Shown: positions 21,376 through 30,200 of the stretch, one piece after another
Numbering within the stretch: position 1 is the first letter of the stretch
Layout of the letters: every line of letters starts with the position of its first letter
Notes under the pieces: model-generated
Database searches by the model: none
What the model saw: the letters and a program-made list of their open reading frames with translations, nothing else
Told to the model about the DNA's origin: nothing
Assembly: GCA_017941355.1 (NCBI GenBank)
Contig: JAGAWN010000079.1
Location: 1-32,628 of the forward strand
Length of the DNA: 32,628 nt
DNA from: Ruminiclostridium sp.
GTDB lineage: Bacteria > Bacillota > Clostridia > Oscillospirales > Ruminococcaceae
Reading direction: 5' to 3'
Translations under genes and position numbers: made by a program

Positions 21376-23019
21376 ATGAATATCGGATTTAAAGAAGACC
21401 TTACAAACGAGTTCAAAAGCGATAAAAAGAAGCTTCCAGACTCAGATATAATTGATGCGGTCGTAGCCTTTGCTAACACCAACGGAGGTGACCTATATCT
21501 CGGCGTGGAGGACGACGGCGAGATCACGGGACTGCACAAGGAGCATACGGACGCAGTACAGCTTGCGGCGTTTATTGCAAACAAGACAGTGCCTCCTGTA
21601 ACGGTTGATGTCGAAAAACGTGATGATAACACATATATAAAAATCAGCGTTCCGAAGTGCAGGAGCATTGTTGCTTCGTCATCCGGAAAAATACTCCGCC
21701 GCAGGATAAAAGCCGACGGGACACCGGAGAACGTCCCGCTGTATCCGCATGAGATACATTCAAGGCTGTCCGATCTCAGGCTGCTGGACTTTTCTGCTCA
21801 GTGCGTTCCCGATTCGGAATACAGTGATCTTGACGATACCGAACGTGAACGACTCCGTAATGTTATTCGTTCATACAACGGCGAAAAAGCATTGCTGGAG
21901 CTTGACAACGAGGAACTTGACAAGGCGCTCAGACTTGTTGACGATATAGACGGAAAGTTGAAACCGACATACACCGGAATGCTGCTCATAGGGCGTCCCG
22001 ACAGACTCAGACTTCGCATACCGACTGCCGAAGCGTCGTTTCAGGTCATGAACGGCACCAATGTTGTTATGAATGAATCAGTCAATCTTCCTATCCTGGC
22101 GGCATTTGAAAAGATCAGTACCTTTATGGACGCGAGAAACTCCGAAGAAGAGATAGAAATGGGCTTTTTCAGGATCTCCGTATCAGATTACAACAAACGC
22201 GCATTCAGAGAAGCTCTGGTAAACGCATTCTGCCACAGGGATTACACAATGCTCGGCAGCGTTCGTGTGCTGCTGGACGACAACGGCTTGACGATAAGCA
22301 ATCCCGGCGGTTTTATCGAGGGTGTTACACTGGAAAACCTTCTTACAGTCGAACCATACGGACGCAACCTCGCGCTCGCAGACGCGCTGAAAAGAATAGG
22401 ACTTGCAGAGCGCACCGGACGCGGCATTGACCGTATCTTTGAAGGTTCCCTTTTATATGGTAAACCTCTGCCCGATTATTCGGAATCCAACGATGTCATG
22501 GTAAGACTGTTTATTCCAAAGAGCCTGCCCGATCGCGATTTTACAAGGCTTATCTCCGAAGAACAGAACAGGCTTGGTCATGAGCTTCCCATAAATTCGC
22601 TTCTTGTCATGAACGAGCTGAAACGGAACCGCCGTGCAAGCATTGCTGAACTTTCGGATTCTACACATATCAGCGAATCCAAACTCAGGATCACTGTGGA
22701 AAATCTTGTCGAATCCGGTTTAATCGACGCTATCGGCAGCGGACGCAGCAGATACTATACCCTTAGTGCCGATGTTTACAAGCAATCCGACAACCTGACG
22801 GGATATGTCCGCCAGACAGGTATAGACAAGATACGGTATCCGGAGATGATATTGAAATTTGCTGAGACAAATAACGGTATTATTACAAGAAAGGACGCTG
22901 CCGACCTGCTTAGGTTGAATGTCCAGCAGGCTTACAGGATATTGAAGAAAATGGCAGATGAGGGTAAGCTGATACCGGAGGGAACAGGTAAGGGCGCTTG
23001 TTACCGTATAAAACAGTAA
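21376..23019 (+). CDS. AlbA_2/Schlafen-type ATP-binding protein with winged HTH
   Basis: A 547-residue protein of the RecG-like AlbA_2 family: N-terminal AlbA_2 domain (EFKSDKKKLPD, then VVAFANTNGGDLYLGVEDDGEITG, residues about 12-50), a central GHKL-like ATP-binding region (REALVNAFCHRDY, about 275; ISNPGGFIEGVT, about 312; GRGIDRIF, about 350), and C-terminal winged helices (about 410 onward). Despite frequent annotation as RecG it has no helicase motifs. Such proteins are predicted nucleic-acid-binding regulators and are common in defence islands. GAGG lies 7 bases before its ATG. The elaborate operator upstream suggests autoregulation. Actual function here is unknown. Confidence 0.8.
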   Translation: MNIGFKEDLTNEFKSDKKKLPDSDIIDAVVAFANTNGGDLYLGVEDDGEITGLHKEHTDAVQLAAFIANKTVPPVTVDVEKRDDNTYIKISVPKCRSIVASSSGKILRRRIKADGTPENVPLYPHEIHSRLSDLRLLDFSAQCVPDSEYSDLDDTERERLRNVIRSYNGEKALLELDNEELDKALRLVDDIDGKLKPTYTGMLLIGRPDRLRLRIPTAEASFQVMNGTNVVMNESVNLPILAAFEKISTFMDARNSEEEIEMGFFRISVSDYNKRAFREALVNAFCHRDYTMLGSVRVLLDDNGLTISNPGGFIEGVTLENLLTVEPYGRNLALADALKRIGLAERTGRGIDRIFEGSLLYGKPLPDYSESNDVMVRLFIPKSLPDRDFTRLISEEQNRLGHELPINSLLVMNELKRNRRASIAELSDSTHISESKLRITVENLVESGLIDAIGSGRSRYYTLSADVYKQSDNLTGYVRQTGIDKIRYPEMILKFAETNNGIITRKDAADLLRLNVQQAYRILKKMADEGKLIPEGTGKGACYRIKQ

Positions 23020-23086
23020 TTGCTTAGGAATTGTTTCAATAGGTGCCTGTGATATATACCATTGAATTCGATTTATAAAACAACAC

Positions 23087-23118
23087 AAAACCGCAGTTTT
23101 ATTGAAAACTGCGGTTTT
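23087..23118. terminator. Bidirectional terminator
   Basis: AAAACCGCAGTTTT and AAAACTGCGGTTTT form a perfect 14-bp stem with a 4-base loop between two convergent genes. Confidence 0.9.
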
Positions 23119-23123
23119 TACTA

Positions 23124-23432
23124 TTAGTTCTTATATGATTTCAAGAATTGCAAGAACAATTCCGCCTTCTCCGGCGGAAGCTCACGGTAACTCTTTACAA
23201 CTTCCTGCTCATTAGGCGAGAGGTAGAAAGCATCGCCGTTTTCGTTAAAGAACTCAGCCAGCGATATATCAAAAGGCGCGAGCATTCTGTAAAGAGTCTC
23301 TACTGTTGGTATCTTCGCACCTCTTTCGATATCGCGTATGTGGGTAGTGGATATACCGGATTCCTTTGACACCCGATAGGCGCTGATGTTTTTCTGTTTG
23401 CGAAGCTCCTGAAATCTTTTTCCTAAATCCAT
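23124..23432 (-). CDS. XRE-family regulator
   Basis: 102 residues: Cro/C1 HTH (LGKRFQELRKQKNISAYRVSKESGISTTHIRDIERGAKIPTVETLYRMLAPFDISLAEFF) followed by a short tail ending FLQFLKSYKN. The ATG at 23432 lies 10 bases after GGAG; an upstream GTG would be too close to that site. It diverges from the SLOG-type gene and probably binds the CAGCTATAAC/GTTATAGCTG pair between them, controlling both. Confidence 0.85.
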   Translation of the reverse strand: MDLGKRFQELRKQKNISAYRVSKESGISTTHIRDIERGAKIPTVETLYRMLAPFDISLAEFFNENGDAFYLSPNEQEVVKSYRELPPEKAELFLQFLKSYKN

Positions 23433-23468
23433 AATATCCACACTCCTTTTACAGTATTATAACCTATT

Positions 23469-23528
23469 CAGCTATAACTAAATAAGACGTCTATAATAGT
23501 TGATAATAATAAGTTATAGCTGTATAAT
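23469..23528. promoter_or_regulatory. Divergent operator-promoter region
   Basis: Rightward promoter TTGATA (23500-23505), 17 bases, TATAAT (23523-23528). A perfect 10-bp inverted repeat, CAGCTATAAC (23469-23478) and GTTATAGCTG (23513-23522), has its right half in this spacer and its left half just upstream of the leftward TATAAT near 23460. One XRE dimer species could control both directions. Confidence 0.75.
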
Positions 23529-23561
23529 TGTAGAGCAATAATACTATAATTGGAGATAATT

Positions 23562-24026
23562 ATGAAAAATTGCTGTTTTACCGGTCATCGGATAATAAAA
23601 ATAACCCCTGAACTTGTTCAGAGGTTAAGAGATACTATTATTAATTTAATAAAGCAGGGCGTTACCGACTTCTATGACGGCGGTGCAATTGGGTTTGATA
23701 CGATTGCCGCGGAAACGGTCATAGGTCTTAAAGACGAATATCCCGATATTAAGCTGCACATGCTCTTGCCGTGTCCGTCAGACGAGCAGATAAAGGGGTG
23801 GAATAAGTCTCAGATCGCGCGATATGAGAGGATACTGAACGCCGCTGATAGAGTGACTATGGTTTCCAAGCATTATACCCGCGACTGCATGAAGCAGCGC
23901 AACGAGCGTTTGGTCGAGCTCGCGAATTGCTGTATATGTTACTGTAATAATTCTCGGAGCGGGACAGGGCAGACGGTGCGTATGGCGCTAGATAAAGGAA
24001 TAGATGTTATAAACTTATCCGGGTAG
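23562..24026 (+). CDS. SLOG/DUF1273-family protein
   Basis: 154 residues beginning MKNCCFTGHRIIKITPEL, the signature of the DUF1273 (YpsA-like) branch of the SLOG superfamily, a Rossmann-like fold thought to bind nucleotide-derived ligands. DFYDGGAIGFDTIAAETV and CNNSRSGTGQTVRMALDKGIDVINL supply the glycine-rich loops. ATG at 23562 follows GGAG by 6 bases. SLOG proteins often act as ligand sensors in conflict systems. Its 3' end lies just left of the invertible segment whose promoter now fires leftward, so it may be subject to antisense transcription. Confidence 0.85.
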   Translation: MKNCCFTGHRIIKITPELVQRLRDTIINLIKQGVTDFYDGGAIGFDTIAAETVIGLKDEYPDIKLHMLLPCPSDEQIKGWNKSQIARYERILNAADRVTMVSKHYTRDCMKQRNERLVELANCCICYCNNSRSGTGQTVRMALDKGIDVINLSG

Positions 24027-24029
24027 TTT

Positions 24030-24049
24030 TCGCAAAACAGATCATTTTA
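24030..24049. repeat. Left inverted repeat of invertible segment
   Basis: TCGCAAAACAGATCATTTTA, exact reverse complement of 25283-25302. The two repeats enclose 1,233 bases with a complete tyrosine recombinase gene. Confidence 0.9.
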
Positions 24050-24085
24050 AGAGCACGACAAAATATGTACAATAATACAGTTTAT

Positions 24086-24114
24086 ATTATATCACAAATT
24101 GTAGGAATTGTCAA
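24086..24114 (-). promoter_or_regulatory. Invertible promoter, now facing left
   Basis: On the minus strand TTGACA (24109-24114), 17 bases, TATAAT (24086-24091): a perfect consensus promoter inside the inverted-repeat segment, about 40 bases from the left repeat and transcribing out across it, away from the recombinase and the R-M operon. After inversion it would lie near 25218-25246 and read rightward into the methylase gene. Confidence 0.85.
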
Positions 24115-24129
24115 ATAATGGAGGATAAA

Positions 24130-25203
24130 ATGTTGTCAAATGTATATCTGCGTAAGGACGGTCGTTATGAGGCACGAATCGCATTAGGAAAGGATAATAC
24201 TGGTAAAAGGCAGTATCGGTCTGTTTACGGAAGAACGGCAGAGGAAACGGAGCAAAAGCTATTGGCAATAAGCACTCGTGAGTATGCATTAACGGAAATT
24301 ACCGTCAAAGAGATCACGCTTGAATATCTCACGGCATTGAAACCACAGATAAAGGAATCCACGCTTGCCAACTATCGTATGAAAGCCGAAAAGCACATCA
24401 TTCCGGCGTTTGGTAGGGAGAAATGCTACAGTATCACCACTAACGCGGTCACAATGTTTATCAACAAGAAGATACAGCAAGGGTTATCGGCACGATATGT
24501 TGCCGATATTGTTATTTTATTGAAAGGCGTATTTCGTTATGCAGCCCGGGTGCATAATATCAGGTATCCACTTGATGGCGTAAAAGCTCCAAAATGTAAT
24601 AAGCATGATGTTGCAGTCTTGTCAAAGAGCGAGCAGACGCGGCTGATCAATATTGCAACAAATGATAATGATCTTCGCTCTCTCGGTGTCGTGACAGCTA
24701 TGTACACCGGTATGCGTATCGGGGAGCTTTGCGCTTTGAAATGGAGTGATGTTGACCTCGATAACGGAATTATCCGTGTTCATCGTACTTTACAGCGTAT
24801 CCAGACTGCTGACGGCGACAAAAAGACAAAGATAGTGATAACAGAGCCCAAGAGTACAAGTTCTGTCCGTGACATACCAATCCCAGATTGTCTTATGCAG
24901 CTTTTGGTGCAACGACGTAAGGATAGCGATATATATGTTCTTTCCGGTAGCCGTAAACCCGTTGAGTGCAGAGCTATGCAATACTATTTCGCTCAAATAC
25001 TGAAAAACGCAAATTTGCCGTCAGTTCACTTTCACAGCCTTCGTCATGCCTTTGCCACAAATTGTATCGCGCTCGGCTTCGATATAAAGACATTATCGGA
25101 GATATTGGGTCACTCGCGCGTGGAAATAACGCTCAACCGCTATGTTCATTCATCGCTTGAACGCAAGCGGGCATGTATGTCGCTGCTCACATGGGTGGCG
25201 TAG
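24130..25203 (+). CDS. Tyrosine recombinase (probable DNA invertase)
   Basis: 357 residues with the full tyrosine recombinase active site: Arg196 (TGMRIGE), His302/Arg305 (HSLRHAFA), His328 (LGHSR), Tyr338 (LNRYVHS), plus an N-terminal AP2-like arm-binding domain and a core-binding domain from about 55. The ATG at 24130 follows GGAGG by 5 bases; the ATG at 24118 lies before that site. It is the only gene between the 20-bp inverted repeats at 24030 and 25283, which it probably recombines, flipping itself and the outward promoter. No good rightward promoter is visible ahead of it. A phage-type integrase role is the alternative, but no direct-repeat att sites flank it. Confidence 0.88.
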   Translation: MLSNVYLRKDGRYEARIALGKDNTGKRQYRSVYGRTAEETEQKLLAISTREYALTEITVKEITLEYLTALKPQIKESTLANYRMKAEKHIIPAFGREKCYSITTNAVTMFINKKIQQGLSARYVADIVILLKGVFRYAARVHNIRYPLDGVKAPKCNKHDVAVLSKSEQTRLINIATNDNDLRSLGVVTAMYTGMRIGELCALKWSDVDLDNGIIRVHRTLQRIQTADGDKKTKIVITEPKSTSSVRDIPIPDCLMQLLVQRRKDSDIYVLSGSRKPVECRAMQYYFAQILKNANLPSVHFHSLRHAFATNCIALGFDIKTLSEILGHSRVEITLNRYVHSSLERKRACMSLLTWVA

Positions 25204-25282
25204 TTCGTCAGATGTTCGTATATTTATGGTCATAGAAATATCTGCAAATACGGCATAGTGCGGTCTACTGCATAATTTATCG

Positions 25283-25302
25283 TAAAATGATCTGTTTTGC
25301 GA
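25283..25302. repeat. Right inverted repeat of invertible segment
   Basis: TAAAATGATCTGTTTTGCGA, exact reverse complement of 24030-24049. It lies 97 bases before the methylase start codon. Confidence 0.9.
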
Positions 25303-25368
25303 TAAAACATCTCACATCTCAAGCCTGCAACATATTATACCCTTTAATCGCAGAATTATCAATGAGAG

Positions 25369-25389
25369 CCTGACAGTTCAAGTCAGGAG
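25369..25389 (+). promoter_or_regulatory. Hairpin over the methylase ribosome binding site
   Basis: CCTGAC (25369-25374) pairs with GTCAGG (25382-25387), whose end is part of the AGGAG (25385-25389) serving the TTG start at 25399. The stem could limit translation. No clear fixed promoter is visible between the right inverted repeat and this site. Confidence 0.5.
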
Positions 25390-25398
25390 TGCTGTCGA

Positions 25399-27282
25399 TT
25401 GCTGATAAACATACAAGACGACATTATCCGCCTGCATGCGGCGGGACTGCTCACGCGGCTGCTTGCGGACAAGACCACAGGCAAAAACATCATGTGGGCA
25501 ACGGACGCTTACGCCGAACACGGCACAAAGTATGAGCGCAACGAGCAGATAATGCCAGAACTTATAACCGGATCGAACACCGGCATTATCAAGACCCGCG
25601 CCCGCAAAGTCTTTGAACAGCAGACAGAGCGTACCCGCCGCCGCGCCGAAGTATTCACGCCTTTGTGGATATGTAAGAATATGACCGAACACTATTATAC
25701 AGAGTGTGCGTCGGGGCAGGACACGGACAAACTGATTAACTCGCGGCAGCTGGAGATCACCTGCGGCGAAGCGCCGTTTCTTGTATCGCGTTACGATACG
25801 ACGACCGGAGAGCCGATACCGATAGCGGAGCGCATAGGGCTGCTTGACAGGAAATTGCAGCTTGCTGGAAAGATCGCGGAGGATGAAGCCGACTGGCTTA
25901 ACCTTGCACGCAGGGCGGTTGAAAGTACATACGGGTATGAGTTTCAAGGCGACAACCTGTTGATAGCGCGGGTGAACCTTATCGAAACATTTTCGGAATA
26001 TATGCAGGATTGTTGGCATCGCGAGCCGACACCCGCTAAGATGCGTCCGATAATAAATATCGTCACATGGAACGTGTGGCAAATGGACGGGCTTAACGGG
26101 CGAATACCGTATAAGACCGCTGACGAAGACAATGTTCAGTTGTCGTTCTTTGAAGAAGAGGCCGCCGCACCGGAACAGCCGCCGTGTAAGATATTCGACT
26201 GGCGGGCAAGGCGACCGCTTGAATACAACGTTATTGGGAAAGGAAACAAGACTATGAAATTTGATTTTGTGATGGGAAATCCGCCGTATCAGGAAGAAAA
26301 GAAATCAGACAGTCCGAGAGATTTACCTATTTATGATAAGTTCATGAGTGCAACTTATAAAATATCAGATAAAGTTTTGCTTATTACCCCCGCTAGATTT
26401 TTGTTTAATGCAGGGTTCACTTCTAAAGAGTGGAATAACACAATGTTGAGCGATGAACACTTAAAAGTCGTATTTTTCGAACCTAATAGTTCGGCTGTTT
26501 TTGCGAACACACAAATTCCAGGCGGTGTTGCTATCACATATCGAGATAGGAATAAAGTTTTTGGGAAAATTGGTGAGTTTATTCCTTATGCTGAACTAGT
26601 CAGCATCATGGCAAAGTGCAAATCTGATAAAATAATGTCTGATTTGATATCGTCAAGAGATTTATTTCATTATTCTGATTGTTTTTTTGAAAAGTATCCG
26701 GAGAAAAAAGCAATTAATAATTATAATAATGTTGTAAATTCAAATGCTTTTGATAAATTTGAGGATGTTTTTACTGAAAAACCAACAAGAAAGGATGATA
26801 TATGTTTCCTAGGTAGATATCATAGTAAAAGAGAAAATCGTTACATTTTAAAAGAATACATTGACTATAATCCATATATTTCTCAATGTAAGGTGGTTTT
26901 TGCACAGACAAATGGTGGCGCAGGAACTATAACTGATGAAAAAGCGGCTGCTGTTATGGGCGAACCAACCGTTTACTATGAAATGTCTGGATTTACAGAT
27001 TCTTTTATTTGCGTTGGCTTAGGAGATAATAAGAGCGCTGCGGATAATTGTGCAAAATATATACGAACAAAGTTTATGAGAGCATTATTGGCGACTTTAA
27101 AAAGAACTGGAAGTATTACAAAGGATAAATGGGCGAATATTCCACAGCAAGATTTTACAGATAAATCCGACATAGACTGGTCTAAATCTATTCCTGATAT
27201 AGATAAACAGCTTTATAAAAAGTACGGCTTGACCGATGACGAGATAACCTTTATCGAGACCCATGTAAAGGAGATGTCATAA
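25399..27282 (+). CDS. Eco57I-type N6-adenine DNA methylase
   Basis: 627 residues. EVFTPLWICKNM (84-95) is motif X, ITCGEAPFLVSRYD (120-133) stands where the SAM-binding motif is expected, and MGNPPYQ (292-298) is the catalytic NPPY of N6-adenine methylases. The remainder resembles the target-recognition half of Eco57I/TaqI-type enzymes. Start is a TTG at 25399, 9 bases after AGGAG. From about base 26250, just before NPPY, the DNA turns clearly more AT-rich, suggesting that the recognition half was exchanged; a second ATG with AAAGGA upstream sits at that junction (about 26254). The stop overlaps the next start (TAATG). It should methylate the sites the downstream protein attacks. Confidence 0.87.
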   Translation: MLINIQDDIIRLHAAGLLTRLLADKTTGKNIMWATDAYAEHGTKYERNEQIMPELITGSNTGIIKTRARKVFEQQTERTRRRAEVFTPLWICKNMTEHYYTECASGQDTDKLINSRQLEITCGEAPFLVSRYDTTTGEPIPIAERIGLLDRKLQLAGKIAEDEADWLNLARRAVESTYGYEFQGDNLLIARVNLIETFSEYMQDCWHREPTPAKMRPIINIVTWNVWQMDGLNGRIPYKTADEDNVQLSFFEEEAAAPEQPPCKIFDWRARRPLEYNVIGKGNKTMKFDFVMGNPPYQEEKKSDSPRDLPIYDKFMSATYKISDKVLLITPARFLFNAGFTSKEWNNTMLSDEHLKVVFFEPNSSAVFANTQIPGGVAITYRDRNKVFGKIGEFIPYAELVSIMAKCKSDKIMSDLISSRDLFHYSDCFFEKYPEKKAINNYNNVVNSNAFDKFEDVFTEKPTRKDDICFLGRYHSKRENRYILKEYIDYNPYISQCKVVFAQTNGGAGTITDEKAAAVMGEPTVYYEMSGFTDSFICVGLGDNKSAADNCAKYIRTKFMRALLATLKRTGSITKDKWANIPQQDFTDKSDIDWSKSIPDIDKQLYKKYGLTDDEITFIETHVKEMS

Positions 27283-30200
27283 TGCAGGCGAATATACCAA
27301 AAATAAACACCTTTGATAAGGTCGTACCGATGATATATGCGTATAACACGCCCGGTGTCACATATCACGACGGCTGGACAAAGATAGGATATACCGAAAA
27401 GCAATCCGTAGAAGACCGCATACGCCAGCAAACACATACCGCCGGAATACAGTGGGAGCTTGCGTGGCAGGACAATGCTATGTACAAGGACGGCTCCGGC
27501 GAGTATTTCACCGATCATGATTTCCACAGTTACCTTGAAATAAAACAGCAGATCGAGCGCGAGCCGAAAACCGAATGGTTCAAGATAAACGGTATGGATT
27601 CGCTGAAGCTGTTCCAGACCTTTGCGCGCGGTGCGGCAGAATCAAAGTCTGCCGGCAGCGAATACATACTCCGCGATGAACAGAGCCGTGCTGTAAAGAT
27701 GACAAGTGAATATTTTGCGGGCGGCGGTACGGAGTTCCTGTGGAACGCAAAGCCGCGTTTCGGAAAGACGCTTGCGGCTTATGATCTTGTGCGGACTATG
27801 GGATTGCAGAAAGTTCTGATTGTCACTAACCGCCCGAGCATTGCTAATTCTTGGGCAGATGACTTTATGAAGTTTATTGGTTGGCGCGGGGAACTTGCGT
27901 TTGTATCAGAAACCGACGCGCTGAAAGATCATGCCGGCGTTATGACAAGAAAAGAATACCTTGATGAGCGTATGTTCGGCAGCAAAGATAAGAAAAAGGG
28001 CATGATCGCGTTTGAGTCGCTGCAAGGTCTGAAAGGGTCTGTGTATTTCGGAGGCGAGTTCAAAAAGCTGCAATGGATAAAAGATAATGAGTTCGATCTG
28101 CTGATCGTTGACGAATCGCAAGAAGGTGTTGATACATTCCGTACAAGCCGCGCGTTCAAGAATATAAAGCGTAAGCATACTCTATATCTTTCCGGAACGC
28201 CGTTCAAGGCTCTTGCAAGTGAGCAGTTCCGTGAAGAGCAGATATTCAACTGGTCGTATGCGGATGAGCAGGCGGCAAAGGAAAACTGGAGCGGCGAGGA
28301 CTACAATCCGTATGAGCGTATGCCGCGGCTGAATATGTTTACATATCGGCTGTCGGATATGATCTACGATAAGATAAAGCGCGGTGTGGACATCTCCGAT
28401 GACGGCGAAACAAGCGATTATGCGTTCGACCTAAATGAGTTCTTTATTACTAACGAGAGCGGCAAGTTTGTTCACGAGGACGATGTGCGGAAGTTCCTGC
28501 ACTCTCTTACGACCTTTGAGAAATATCCGTTCTCTACGCCTGAGCTGCGCCGGGAACTGTCACATACCATGTGGATATTGAACCGTGTTGCGTCTGCGAA
28601 GGCGCTGGCGAAGCTGCTGAAAGATGATGAGTTCAGGGATATTTTCGGAGAATATGAGATCGTGCTTGCCGCCGGTGACGGTAAACTTGATGACGATGCC
28701 GCAGTTGACAGTGCGCTCGCCCGTGTCCGCAAGGCAATTGCCGAGCATGACAAGACGATAACGCTTACAGTCGGGCAGCTTACTGTCGGGATAACCGTTC
28801 CGGAGTGGAGCGGGGTGCTTATGCTCTGCAATATGCAAAGTCCGTCGTCGTATATGCAGGCGGCGTTCCGTCCGCAGAATCCTTGCACGTTTACACAAGG
28901 CGGACAGCGCTGGCGTAAGGAAAATGCGTATGTGTTCGACTTCGATCCCGCAAGAACGCTGATAATCTTTGACGAGTTCGCTAATAATCTGTCTCCTAAT
29001 ACCGCCTCCGGCAGGGGGACAAGCGAACAGCGTGAGGAGAATATCAAGCGGCTTCTGAACTTCTTTCCTGTTCTTGGCGAGGACGACGAGGGCAGAATGG
29101 TTCAGCTTGACGAAAAAGCCGTACTCTCGATACCGCGCCGCATAAAGTGTACGGAAGTGGTACGTCATGGCTTTATGAGCAATTTCCTGTTCCAGAATAT
29201 CGGTAATATATTCGGTGCTCCGAGCATTGTTAAGAATATTCTCGAAAAGTTCACGCCCGCACAGGAAGACCCTAAGCGAAATAAGCGTGACGGAATCGAC
29301 CGTATAGATGATGTTAATGTCGATGATGAAGGAAATGTTCAGATACCGAACGAGATCGTTATCGGTAAGACGCAGGATCTTTTCGGAGATAAGATATATG
29401 AAGTCATGAGCGAAAAGGTCGATAATGCGGTGAGCCGTGCTGCGGACGAAATTTCATCGGCTGCGGCTTTCAGTTCTCCGACCACGCTGAATACCGGAAA
29501 TGAGATCATCAAGGAGCAGACCAAGAGCGTTGCGGAAACGCTGAAAGAGGCTGTTGCCGCTCCGATTATTGAAAAGGTCGCGGAGGATTACGGTTTCAAG
29601 AAGTCTGAAAAGGAACGCATAACCAAGCAGGTTGAGAACGAGATAGAACGGACGGTCACGGAGCTGCGTGATGACTGCATACAGCAGACAAATATCGCAA
29701 AAGCTGAGTTTGAGCGCAAGCAGTCCGAAGCAGATACCGCCGAAGAACGCAAGCAAGCCGAACAGGAATATCAGGCACAGATCAACAGTGCGTTACAGGC
29801 TCTAAATGAGGGTATCCAAAAGGAGACCCAGCGCATTGTTGCCGAAAAGCCGCAGGAGCTTGTCGCACAGGCTGAAAAAAAGAAGGAAGAAAGCGAAAAG
29901 AAGGGTATCGAGGACGATATCAGAGCGCATCTGCGCGGATTTGCCCGGACGATACCGAGCTTTATCATGGCTTACGGCACGGATGAGCTAGTGCTGGCGA
30001 ATTTTGACACGGCCGTTGATAAAGACGTGTTCTACGAGGTCACAGGGATCACACTTGACGAGTTCCGGTTTCTGCGTGACGGAGGCGACTATACCGATGA
30101 AGCTACCGGAGAAACACAGCACTTTGACGGGCATCTCTTTGACGAGGTGGTATTTAACGATTCCCTACGGGAGTTCATGAGAAAACGCACGGAGCTTGCA

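Noticed and set aside
21376-23019. RecG helicase
   Set aside because: No Walker or SF2 helicase motifs; the AlbA_2 and GHKL-like signatures identify a different protein that is often mislabelled.
24130-25203. Integrase of the second att-linked element
   Set aside because: It is far from att copy 2, is enclosed by inverted rather than direct repeats, and no GTCAACAAAAA arms lie near it; kept only as an alternative.
24030-25302. Transposon with terminal inverted repeats
   Set aside because: The enclosed enzyme is a tyrosine recombinase, no target-site duplication is seen outside the repeats, and an outward promoter fits an inversion switch better.
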